In this document: piece by piece, positions 1-6,019 of the stretch
How positions within the stretch are numbered: position 1 is the first letter of the stretch
Layout: the number at the start of each line of letters is the position of its first letter
Source of the DNA: JABHCC01 sp034658635
GTDB lineage: Bacteria; Bacteroidota; Bacteroidia; Bacteroidales; UBA12481
Length of the DNA: 6,660 nucleotides
Assembly: GCA_034658635.1 (NCBI GenBank)
Contig: JAYEFL010000420.1
Coordinates: 1 to 6,660, forward strand
Reading direction: 5' to 3'
Notes under the pieces: generated by a model
What the model was told of the DNA's origin: nothing
The model's input: only the letters and a program-made list of their open reading frames with translations
Databases searched by the model: none
Made by a program: the position numbers and the translations under genes

Positions 1-76
1 CAAACTTGTCTCAAGAATATTTGCAGTTATTGAACGAGGAACACCATATGTGGAGATAATGAAATTTGCAGCATAA
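1..76 (+). CDS. Partial gene: C-terminal 24 residues, possibly an IS110-type transposase
   Basis: An open frame starting at base 2 runs to TAA at 74-76 and encodes the final 24 residues of a protein whose start lies outside the window. The readable tail contains LVSRIFAVIERGTPYVEI. The K-L-[VL]-x-R-[IL]-[FY]-A-V-x-x-R-G-T-P-Y pattern resembles the extreme C-terminus of IS110/IS1111-family (DEDD plus Transposase_20) transposases as I remember them. That identification comes from memory of the family and rests on a very short peptide. No catalytic domain or element end is visible. Coding is plausible because the composition is protein-like and the ORF ends just before an AT-rich non-coding stretch. 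It could equally be the tail of an unrelated gene. Confidence 0.45.
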   Translation, partial: KLVSRIFAVIERGTPYVEIMKFAA

Positions 77-95
77 AAACATTAAAATATATTTG
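65..95 (+). promoter_or_regulatory. Candidate Bacteroidota-type promoter
   Basis: TTTG at 65-68 is followed after 19 bases by TATATTTG at 88-95, an exact match to the Bacteroidota primary sigma consensus (-33 TTTG, -7 TAnnTTTG). The predicted start is near 101-103. The -33 element overlaps the last codons of the upstream partial gene. No protein-coding gene on the plus strand follows: the transcript would cover the non-coding stretch 100-232 and then run antisense into the 3' end of the ATPase gene. It may therefore make a small RNA, or be a chance match in AT-rich DNA. Confidence 0.4.
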
Positions 96-232
96 CTTTT
101 ATCTTAGAATACGCCGGGATGACACCGCTCCCTGACTGTAGCACCACATTACATGATAGAGTTCCCAAATGATCACACTCAAATACTCCGAATTAGTTCA
201 GTTTTTGGCATCAGTTTTTCCAATTAGCCAGT
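77..232. other. Non-coding interval between the partial gene and the ATPase 3' end
   Basis: This 156-bp stretch has no credible gene. It starts AT-rich (77-115) and becomes more mixed (115-180). It holds the downstream half of the 65-95 promoter candidate and one copy of ATACTCCGAA (183-192). If the partial gene is an IS110-type transposase, the right end of that element should lie in this interval. IS110-family ends lack obvious terminal inverted repeats, so I cannot place the boundary. I found no convincing terminator hairpin: the best short pairing, GGGA with TCCC near 117-135, is only four base pairs. Confidence 0.4.
183..192. repeat. Third copy of the ATACTCCGAA element, beyond the ATPase 3' end
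   Basis: ATACTCCGAATT at 183-194 is identical over 12 bases to 1395-1406, the copy overlapping the ATPase start codon. It also shares its first 10 bases with 1426-1435, half of the 18-bp palindrome upstream of that gene. The ATPase gene is thus bracketed by a direct repeat 1,212 bp apart. This could be a footprint of gene movement, a regulatory half-site for an adjacent gene, or a trace of a duplicated unit of the same family. Confidence 0.55.
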
Positions 233-1396
233 TTAAATTGAATAGCCCTCTGCCCAGAATCTTTCAAGAAATATCCGATAGGGTACAATTCGAATATTAT
301 CTACAATTCTCTCTGTCGGTTCATTGCACACTACCAAGGCATATTTTGGCTGAAACTCATCTCTGAATGACCGGATCGGACGGAGATCCTTGAGATTTAT
401 CTGGCTTTTCCCCTTTACTTCAATTGCTATTTTTCCGTTACCAAGAATAAAATCGACCTCAAAGCCCGACTTTGTACGCCAAAATTCTATCTCAAAGTCC
501 TTTTCTTTATATGATCTGTAAGCCAGAAGCTCTAACAATATGAAGTGCTCAAAGGCTTTTCCAAATAATTCTCCCTTTTCCTCGCTTAGAATTCGTTTCG
601 TCACTACACCTGCAACACCGGTATCAAACAAATAAAACTTGGGTGAACGGGTTATTACTTGTCGGCTTTGTCTTTTCTTAAAGGGATGCACAAAAACGCC
701 CATCAGGGTATCGACAAGGATTTGATAGTACTCTCTAACAGTCTTGGAATCGATTCCACAGTCTCTGGAGACATTTAAGAAATTGGTCAATTCGCCATGC
801 GAGTATGTCATTGAATCAAAAAATCTTGAGAATGCTGGCAAGTTTCTCACCAAACCTTCAGCAAATATCTCTTCTTTTATATAATCCTGAACATATGCTT
901 TCAAGGATCGCCTGGCATCTTTTTGCAGATAATGAGACGGAATCATTCCCTTGTTCAAAACATCCAATAAGGCATAATTATCCAATTCCGCCGTCACAAA
1001 CGGGAACATTTCAAACCGCCATGCTCTACCGCCAAGCAAATTAGCTCTTCCTCGTTTTAGTTTTCGGGCACTTGATCCACAAAGAATAAAACTAAGCCCC
1101 CGATTCTCAATCAACCAATGCACCTCATCCAACACCATGGGTACTTTTTGGACTTCATCCAAAATAATTGGATGATGGAGTTGCTCTTCAGCAGCAGCTG
1201 CTATTTGTTCACGTAACAAAGACGGACTGTTAGAAAATGCCAGGAATCTATCAGTTTGTAAAAAATCAAAAACCAAACTATCAGGAAATCTTTGCCTGAG
1301 GAAAGTCGTTTTTCCGGTTTTCCTTGGTCCCCAAAGAAAAGCAGACTGTCCAGGCGGTAATTCAACTTGCAATAATCTGTCTATTTTATCCATCAT
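233..1396 (-). CDS. AAA-family ATPase with DUF4143-type C-terminal domain
   Basis: This is a 387-residue protein of the widespread bacterial and archaeal AAA_14/DUF4143 family, whose cellular role is not established. The N-terminal half is a P-loop ATPase: Walker A GPRKTGKT at residues 23-30, Walker B IILDE at 77-81 in the family-typical context DEVQK-VP, and a sensor-like CGSSARKL at 106-113. The C-terminal half has FYLFDTGV near 254-261, a family landmark, then a PD-(D/E)xK-like arrangement with E283, E313/D315 and E326-V-K328. It is full length for the family with no frameshift. Two ATG codons lie in tandem (1396 and 1393). In the gene sense GGAG sits 1 nt before the first and 4 nt before the second, so the second is at least as likely. 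The gene is divergent from the YefM-YoeB operon, and such ATPases commonly occur in accessory regions. The nuclease-like fold is inferred from motif spacing only. Confidence 0.9.
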   Translation of the reverse strand: MMDKIDRLLQVELPPGQSAFLWGPRKTGKTTFLRQRFPDSLVFDFLQTDRFLAFSNSPSLLREQIAAAAEEQLHHPIILDEVQKVPMVLDEVHWLIENRGLSFILCGSSARKLKRGRANLLGGRAWRFEMFPFVTAELDNYALLDVLNKGMIPSHYLQKDARRSLKAYVQDYIKEEIFAEGLVRNLPAFSRFFDSMTYSHGELTNFLNVSRDCGIDSKTVREYYQILVDTLMGVFVHPFKKRQSRQVITRSPKFYLFDTGVAGVVTKRILSEEKGELFGKAFEHFILLELLAYRSYKEKDFEIEFWRTKSGFEVDFILGNGKIAIEVKGKSQINLKDLRPIRSFRDEFQPKYALVVCNEPTERIVDNIRIVPYRIFLERFWAEGYSI

Positions 1397-1435
1397 ACTC
1401 CGAATTTAGACAACTTTTTCGGAATATACTCCGAA
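1395..1435. promoter_or_regulatory. Palindromic TTCGGAATATACTCCGAA element and overlapping half-site upstream of the ATPase
   Basis: Positions 1418-1435 read TTCGGAATATACTCCGAA, an 18-bp palindrome with a single mismatch between its 9-bp arms. A further half-site, ATACTCCGAA at 1395-1404, includes bases of the ATPase start codon, so in the gene sense the message begins TTCGGAGTATG. The half-site spacing and position over the translation start suggest an operator, most simply for autoregulation of the ATPase gene or co-control with the divergent toxin-antitoxin operon. The binding protein is unknown. Confidence 0.55.
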
Positions 1436-1503
1436 ACAGTTAATATTTTCTACCCTGTTTTTTCCATTTCTCTCAAGAAATGCATCTATACTAATAAACC
1501 AAA

Positions 1504-1534
1504 TTGCATAACAATGATAAAAATATTAAATTTG
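1504..1534 (+). promoter_or_regulatory. Candidate promoter of the toxin-antitoxin operon
   Basis: TTG at 1504-1506 and TAAATTTG at 1527-1534 are separated by 20 bases, matching the Bacteroidota -33/-7 pattern. The -7 element is exact, and the -33 element has TTG preceded by A rather than T. Transcription would begin near 1540, downstream of the in-frame ATG at 1514 and upstream of the one at 1562. This supports 1562 as the real antitoxin start. Confidence 0.5.
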
Positions 1535-1562
1535 TTCTTATTCAAGTACATAATTAAGAACA
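1533..1562. promoter_or_regulatory. Inverted repeat abutting the antitoxin start: likely autoregulatory operator
   Basis: TGTTCTTA at 1533-1540 and TAAGAACA at 1555-1562 form a perfect 8-bp inverted repeat with a 14-bp spacer. It spans the predicted transcription start and ends on the first base of the antitoxin ATG. YefM-type antitoxins, alone and with YoeB, repress their own operons by binding palindromes at the promoter, so this is the natural candidate site. The sequence is not one I recognise as a published YefM box. Confidence 0.45.
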
Positions 1563-1822
1563 TGATTGCAGCAAATTTTACCGAATTCAGGAATAACCTG
1601 AAAAAATATCTGGATGCCGTTGAGGAAGATGAGGACACATTGATTGTTACTCGCTCAAAAGGTCGGGGAGCAGTTGTGATTTCTTTGTCTGAGTATAATT
1701 CCTGGAAGGAAACGGAGTATCTGCTAAGTTCAAAGGCAAACGCTGAAGCATTACGGCAATCGGAGAAGGAATTTGAAGAAGGAAAATTTATTGAATTTAT
1801 TCTTCCAGATGATGAAGATTAG
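1562..1822 (+). CDS. yefM: YefM/Phd-family antitoxin
   Basis: The 86-residue type II antitoxin neutralises the YoeB-type mRNA endonuclease encoded next and normally represses the operon. The N-terminal part (residues about 1-55) has the Phd/YefM DNA-binding fold signature: a short strand, the FTEFRNNLKKYLDAVEED helix, LIVTRSKG, then AVVISLSEYNSWKETEYLL, close to YefM family consensus. The C-terminal part is acidic and probably disordered (EFEEGKFIEFILPDDED), as expected of the toxin-binding tail. I take the ATG at 1562, not the in-frame one at 1514. The extra 16 residues are hydrophobic and unlike the family, and the promoter -7 element lies between the two ATGs. The 3' end overlaps the toxin start by 11 bp, which suggests translational coupling. 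Confidence 0.9.
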   Translation: MIAANFTEFRNNLKKYLDAVEEDEDTLIVTRSKGRGAVVISLSEYNSWKETEYLLSSKANAEALRQSEKEFEEGKFIEFILPDDED

Positions 1823-2072
1823 CTTCAGTCCAAAGGCATGGGGTCATTATACCACCTGGCAAATGGAGGACAAATCCAAGATTAAAAAGATTAATCATTT
1901 GTTAAAGGAAATCCAAAGATCTCCATTTACCGGAACTGGCAAACCAGAGCCTTTAAAACATCGACTTTCTGGCCGCTGGTCAAGAAAAATTGACACTGAG
2001 CATCGTCTGGTTTATCAAGTATTGGACGATGAAATTCGTATCCATAGTTGCCGTTATCATTATGATCCATGA
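1812..2072 (+). CDS. yoeB: YoeB (Txe)-family ribosome-dependent mRNA interferase toxin
   Basis: The 86-residue RelE-superfamily toxin is the same length class as E. coli YoeB (84 residues) and aligns with it almost without gaps. YoeB binds the ribosomal A site and cleaves mRNA during translation. The catalytic residues are present at matching positions: E46, R65, H83 and Y84. Conserved stretches include GKPEPLKH (43-50), LSGRWSRKI (52-60), EHRLVY (63-68) and CRYHY at the C-terminus. The toxin therefore looks intact and active. Translation probably starts at the second ATG of a tandem pair (1809, 1812), giving the typical MKISFS beginning and an 11-bp overlap with the antitoxin stop. A start far upstream at 1773 would add residues foreign to the family. 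The gene converges on the 821-residue gene with only 13 bp between the two stop codons. Confidence 0.94.
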   Translation: MKISFSPKAWGHYTTWQMEDKSKIKKINHLLKEIQRSPFTGTGKPEPLKHRLSGRWSRKIDTEHRLVYQVLDDEIRIHSCRYHYDP

Positions 2073-2085
2073 GAAGGCTTTATGC

Positions 2086-4551
2086 TTAGTAATATGTAAA
2101 CCAAGCCGTAGCTCTACATTTCCTATCAGCCCTAATCCGAACCCAATTAGCAGAAAACCCCTCTTCAAACTCAACTGTGGCCCCTTCCCCTGAATTAACC
2201 TGAATCACCTGAATTAACCTGAATTCACCCTCGCCAACAAAATCAGCCAAAAGCTCAAATGTTACTGTTTCCTGTGAATCATGACTTAAAAACAGCGTCT
2301 TTTCATCAAACCCAAGCATCAGATAAGGATCAGAAAGCTCCCCTGCTTTCACTCTGCTATTGTTCCACGGACCACCTGTTCCGCTTGCTCTGCCAAAACT
2401 CCATAAATCATCTATAGTACCAAGCCATAATCCTGTACCAAGATCCGGATCATTAACATAATGGCCATCAGGTTCAGCCGTGGTTCTCGTTCCACTAATC
2501 ACCATCATTCCTCTCCAGGAGCAGAAATCTATGATCATCCGGTTGTGAGTTGTAATTGGCTTTATCTTTTTTATCCCACCTGAAATATCCCGGGGTAATT
2601 CGTAAAATATTCCTCCAGCATTCATCAGGCTGCGTTCTGTGGCGACCTCCCGAATAACTCTCTGTGGATAACGGGCATACCAATTATCATATCCACCTGT
2701 CCCCCAGGGCAATCTCCATTTGAGTCCGTCTTCATCGGTATAATAAACAGATACAGAATCAGTTCCTACTAGCCCTCTTTGCGGGAATAGCTTCCCTTTT
2801 ACCGCAATAGCCTCCTCATCGTAGGGCTGGTATCCAAATTCCAGTTTCTCATTCAGAGTATAATATTGATCCATTCCGGTACCGAAAATAGTGAGATCAC
2901 CACTATTGCCATCCGGTCGCAACCATCCTCCTTTGATTTGCTCAGATCCGATATTTGGAAGCGACTGAAATACCTCCGGATCGGAGGGATTATAGGACAT
3001 TTCTGTCATGTGCAAGTGAACAGATAAGTTTTCCAATCCGTTATCCGATGAAATCCTGATCCACTCAGTATCTTCTTCCAATTCGAAAATACGATACACG
3101 GATTCTCCCGGATTAAACGACTCCGTCTTCCATATCTCCCAATTGGGTTCTCCTGGTTTTTGTCGCTCAATCTGAAGGTTAAAAGCTATACCTGCATCTC
3201 CGAAAGCAGCCAGCATCAGACGATCAAAGCCTCCTGTTAAGAAAGGATCTGATTCCTCGAAAGCCTTTACTGACTCATTCATCCACAGATGTCCGTATGC
3301 ATTCTTCGGACCAAAATCATCCAGTTGATCCGGATTAATGAACCAGAAATTTGATTGTGGTTGTCCGACCAAGGCATTATCAAACATGGAAGCATCATCA
3401 CAGCCGAATACCAGCATTCCCTGCCAGGGTGTAAAATCAGGAATAATTTTGAGGTAGGATGAATACGGACGAATACCAGAATTATGTTTGCTTGAGAAAT
3501 CTGGAGGGAAAGCCCAAAACATCCCATGCATGGTCATAAGCCAATCTTGCTGTCCGATATTCCGGATCCTCGGCCATTCAGTGTGCCAGCCATGTGCTCC
3601 GTCATAGGTAAAGCTGGCTTTTGGCAAACGATAAGTGAACCATTCACCATTTTCACGTAATTTCAGGATAAGGGATTTCTTGTCCCAGCCAATCGACCAG
3701 ATCGGATCATCTGAATGCTCATTTCCGTACAAACCACCAGGACCAGTAACTTCTGTAAATTGCTTTCTTTCAATTACTTTCCAGTTTTGCCCATCCCATT
3801 CAGATAAGGAACCAGATTCAGGTGTTGAACGCCAATGATATTCGCCATTATTGGCTACCACCAGACGATTTTGGGAAGAATAGGCCCCTTTCCCGTGATA
3901 TCCGGGCAGTAAAGGACCAGCCACATCCCGTGGCACCATCATATTTCCATCCTTATAGATTTCTGCTACCTCCAAAGAGTAAACATCCACCTCGTATACT
4001 CCCTCCTCCATAGTATAGAAATACACTTTATTAGCAGGATCAGTAAGGTGGCGCGCAGTAGCAGTCAAACGTCCAGGCATATCCTCAATAGGAATCACCC
4101 TCACCTCCCCATTTTCTTTAATAAAATACGGACCAATAATCAGTTGTCGGGATTCTTTATGAATCATCCGGTTAGCCGGAGTACCTCCAACACTAAGTGG
4201 ATGAATCTCCATCTTCCCCTTTTTATCGATCACATAAAGCTTATCGGAACTCCCTTCAGGTCTGTGAGCAGAATAGGTAATAGCATATAGCTTATCCCCC
4301 CAGGCAACAACAGCACCAATACCAGTTTCACCGGGTTTTTCTTTGGCATGATTCTCATTAAAAACAGTCAAATGAGGATAAATCCCAGATACAGACTGCT
4401 GCTCAAAAACCTGAGCCCCGAACCTTGAGCCCTCAGCCTTGAGCCTTATACCCTCAGCCTTATCTATAACCGAATAATAAACAAATCTCAACCCAAATCC
4501 CAGAAAAATAACAACAACAATAACAACAAGTGCCTGATATCTCTTTTTCAT
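2086..4551 (-). CDS. Large exported or membrane-anchored protein of unknown function, duplicated C-terminal modules
   Basis: I do not recognise this 821-residue protein by name. It starts with MKKR and a hydrophobic segment (about residues 7-26), a signal peptide or N-terminal anchor, so the bulk should be outside the cytoplasm. Residues 31-49 are a low-complexity linker from a nucleotide repeat (KAEGIRLKAEGSRF). Residues about 75-300 have short beta-rich repeats such as GDKLYAITY, DKLYVIDKKG and NKVYFYTMEEGVYEVDVYS, suggesting a beta-propeller-like fold. Two related modules follow, about 308-515 and 613-821, with matching landmarks: RLP, FW/LW at 403/709, W423/W729, SDP[FY]L..GFD, W-[IV]-R-I. 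The ATG is 2 nt after the fucosidase stop, so the pair is probably co-transcribed and coupled. This context suggests a role in handling fucosylated glycan. No catalytic motif is evident, so that role is inferred from position only. Confidence 0.85.
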   Translation of the reverse strand: MKKRYQALVVIVVVIFLGFGLRFVYYSVIDKAEGIRLKAEGSRFGAQVFEQQSVSGIYPHLTVFNENHAKEKPGETGIGAVVAWGDKLYAITYSAHRPEGSSDKLYVIDKKGKMEIHPLSVGGTPANRMIHKESRQLIIGPYFIKENGEVRVIPIEDMPGRLTATARHLTDPANKVYFYTMEEGVYEVDVYSLEVAEIYKDGNMMVPRDVAGPLLPGYHGKGAYSSQNRLVVANNGEYHWRSTPESGSLSEWDGQNWKVIERKQFTEVTGPGGLYGNEHSDDPIWSIGWDKKSLILKLRENGEWFTYRLPKASFTYDGAHGWHTEWPRIRNIGQQDWLMTMHGMFWAFPPDFSSKHNSGIRPYSSYLKIIPDFTPWQGMLVFGCDDASMFDNALVGQPQSNFWFINPDQLDDFGPKNAYGHLWMNESVKAFEESDPFLTGGFDRLMLAAFGDAGIAFNLQIERQKPGEPNWEIWKTESFNPGESVYRIFELEEDTEWIRISSDNGLENLSVHLHMTEMSYNPSDPEVFQSLPNIGSEQIKGGWLRPDGNSGDLTIFGTGMDQYYTLNEKLEFGYQPYDEEAIAVKGKLFPQRGLVGTDSVSVYYTDEDGLKWRLPWGTGGYDNWYARYPQRVIREVATERSLMNAGGIFYELPRDISGGIKKIKPITTHNRMIIDFCSWRGMMVISGTRTTAEPDGHYVNDPDLGTGLWLGTIDDLWSFGRASGTGGPWNNSRVKAGELSDPYLMLGFDEKTLFLSHDSQETVTFELLADFVGEGEFRLIQVIQVNSGEGATVEFEEGFSANWVRIRADRKCRATAWFTYY
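2189..2227. repeat. About 10-bp tandem repeat, CCTGAATTAA, four copies inside the 821-residue gene
   Basis: Four units follow one another: CCTGAATTAA (2189-2198), CCTGAATCA (2199-2207), CCTGAATTAA (2208-2217) and CCTGAATTCA (2218-2227). They encode EFRLIQVIQVNS near residues 776-787 of the exported protein. The corresponding stretch of the first module has the same length, so the repeat has not lengthened the protein relative to its paralogous copy. Confidence 0.75.
4411..4461. repeat. Coding micro-repeat (KAEGIRL/KAEGSRF) after the N-terminal anchor of the 821-residue protein
   Basis: Two 21-bp units in the gene sense, each beginning AAGGCTGAGGG, encode KAEGIRL (residues 31-37) and KAEGSRF (38-44). 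A decayed third unit encodes GAQVF. On the plus strand the shorter shared words are CTTGAGCC and CCCTCAGCC. The repeat sits exactly in the linker between the membrane segment and the folded part, where extra residues are tolerated. It is unrelated in sequence to the GCGTCACT family. Confidence 0.75.
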
Positions 4552-4553
4552 TT

Positions 4554-5978
4554 TTACAATTCAACAGGTTCAACCTCAGACAATAACGTATTAGTTTTAA
4601 CCTCAATAACATTAGCAACAGAAGAAGATAGTGTTCCTGACAAAGTGAAGATCCACATATTACCATCCACCTTATGCGTCACCTTCGCGTCACTTTTTGC
4701 GTCACTCCCTGCGTCACTCCCTGCGTCACTCAAAAGCTTCACCTTCCTCACCCTAACTCCATCCAAAGCAGGAACAACAATTTCTTCCCCCTCACCCATA
4801 ATATGCAAGAAAAAGCTCTTCCCTTTGTAAGTGCAAGCCACTTCATTATTTGGCAAATAAGGCCCCCCGCGAGTTCCATACACCGCCTTGCCATTCACTT
4901 CTAACCAGGCACCAATCTCTTTCAGCACTTCCACCTGCCGTGGCTCAATCTGTCCGTCGGGCATCGGTCCTACATTAAGTAGTAAGTTCCCATCTCCTCC
5001 AATCGTTTTAATCAGAGTATGGATACATTCTTCAGCTGATTTCATTTTATCGTCAGGTTTCCACGCCCATTGTTTACAAATGGTGATACAAGATTCCCAT
5101 GGGATAGTATGAAAGCTACCGACTTTCTGCTCCGGGGTTCCAAAATCACCAGCATACTCATTACCTTTTGTCATGCCATGCTTTCCTGCTCGTCCTTTAT
5201 CAACCCGGTTATTTATGAGCAATTCATCGTTCTGATCACGACAATACTGGTATAGCTCCATTCCCATTTCATGCGTCCATGATTTCTCCCATTCCCCGTC
5301 AAACCAAAGGATGTTTGCATTGTACTTAGAAATCAACTCACCAACCTGGTCAAACAAAAATTGTTTATAGATATCCATATCGGAGCCTTCAACAGGACGA
5401 GGATCATAGCGATAGCGTGTGGTGTAATCCGGGTGATACCAATCAAGGACAGAATAATATGTACCAAACATAACTCCTTGATCCTCACAAGCTAACTGCA
5501 ATTCCTTCATAAGGTCACGTTTGATCGGAGTATTCATAATGTCATATTCAGTATACTCTGAATCGAATATAGAAAACCCGTCATGATGCTTTGAAGTGAT
5601 CACGAAATACTTCATCCCGGCTTCTTTTGCAATCGCAATCCATTCATCCGCATCGAAATTCACAGGATTAAATTTAAGGTATAATGAATCATATGTGTTG
5701 ACAGGAATCTCCCTGCCACGTGACCAGCCAATTTCTGTTCCTTTCAAAGCCACCGGGCCCCAATGGACAAACATTCCGAAGCGCATGTCTTGCCAGGCTT
5801 CGAGGGCATCGACGTTGGTTGTCAGGTTGGGGTTTGCTTCTCCGCCGCCGGAGGTTGGGGCTTTTGTTGTGGGTTGGGTGCAGGCGGCTAGGAGAGTGAC
5901 GCATAGAGTGACGCAAAAGTGACGCGAGAGTGACGCTAGAGTGACGCGGGAGTGATTTTTTTTAAGATTATTTTCCAT
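4554..5978 (-). CDS. GH29 alpha-L-fucosidase, predicted lipoprotein
   Basis: The 474-residue enzyme should hydrolyse alpha-L-fucosyl linkages by the retaining mechanism of GH29. Family landmarks are FGMFVHWG (67-74), KHHDGF (130-135), WFDGEW with the predicted nucleophile D227, and NLLLNVGPMPDG near the end of the TIM barrel. E295 in PWESC is a candidate acid/base, but this residue varies in GH29 and needs alignment. A signal peptide ends in a lipobox, LAAC, with C33 as the lipidated residue, so the enzyme is probably tethered in the periplasm or on the surface. Five GCGTCACT octamers encode most of that signal peptide, and an (SDA[G/K])4 tract at 417-432 in the C-terminal beta-rich region comes from the same octamer read on the other strand. 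The 821-residue gene follows after 2 nt. I cannot assign subfamily A or B. Confidence 0.93.
   Translation of the reverse strand: MENNLKKNHSRVTLASLSRHFCVTLCVTLLAACTQPTTKAPTSGGGEANPNLTTNVDALEAWQDMRFGMFVHWGPVALKGTEIGWSRGREIPVNTYDSLYLKFNPVNFDADEWIAIAKEAGMKYFVITSKHHDGFSIFDSEYTEYDIMNTPIKRDLMKELQLACEDQGVMFGTYYSVLDWYHPDYTTRYRYDPRPVEGSDMDIYKQFLFDQVGELISKYNANILWFDGEWEKSWTHEMGMELYQYCRDQNDELLINNRVDKGRAGKHGMTKGNEYAGDFGTPEQKVGSFHTIPWESCITICKQWAWKPDDKMKSAEECIHTLIKTIGGDGNLLLNVGPMPDGQIEPRQVEVLKEIGAWLEVNGKAVYGTRGGPYLPNNEVACTYKGKSFFLHIMGEGEEIVVPALDGVRVRKVKLLSDAGSDAGSDAKSDAKVTHKVDGNMWIFTLSGTLSSSVANVIEVKTNTLLSEVEPVEL
4676..4730. repeat. GCGTCACT repeat cluster inside the 3' part of the fucosidase gene
   Basis: Exact GCGTCACT octamers begin at 4687, 4699, 4711 and 4723 on the plus strand, exactly 12 bp apart. 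A decayed copy (GCGTCACC) lies at 4676. In the gene sense they read AGTGACGC and encode SDAG-SDAG-SDAK-SDAK followed by VTHK. The uniform 12-bp step keeps the reading frame whatever the copy number, unlike the mixed 11/12-bp steps elsewhere in the window. Confidence 0.92.
5895..5947. repeat. AGTGACGC (GCGTCACT) repeat cluster encoding the fucosidase signal peptide
   Basis: Five exact AGTGACGC copies begin at 5895, 5907, 5918, 5929 and 5940 on the plus strand (steps of 12, 11, 11 and 11 bp), with a decayed sixth at 5951. The gene reads the other strand, so the message contains GCGTCACT units encoding RVTLASLSRHFCVTLCVTL, residues 11-29, right up to the lipobox. The orientation is opposite to that of the other two clusters. 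Confidence 0.92.
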
Positions 5979-6019
5979 TTTCGGGTTTGGTTTGCATCTA
6001 TATAATAAACTGGTTCTTT

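Noticed and set aside
805..1044. Plus-strand open frame opposite the ATPase gene
   Set aside because: It is a shadow of the well-supported ATPase coding sequence, with no recognisable domain or start context.
1514..1561. Longer antitoxin N-terminus from the ATG at 1514
   Set aside because: The 16 added residues do not resemble YefM proteins, and the promoter -7 motif lies between this ATG and the one at 1562.
2073..2085. Terminator between the convergent toxin and 821-residue genes
   Set aside because: Only 13 bp separate the stop codons and no hairpin with a T-run is visible there.
4645..4904. Two overlapping plus-strand open frames through the SDA-repeat region
   Set aside because: They are antisense to the fucosidase, and their repetitive ASLPASLP and CVTPCVTP peptides simply reflect the stop-free GCGTCACT strand.
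5987..6019. Extended start of the four-helix bundle protein
   Set aside because: The added hydrophobic residues are not part of the family, and the family's usual N-terminus begins at the ATG at 6020.
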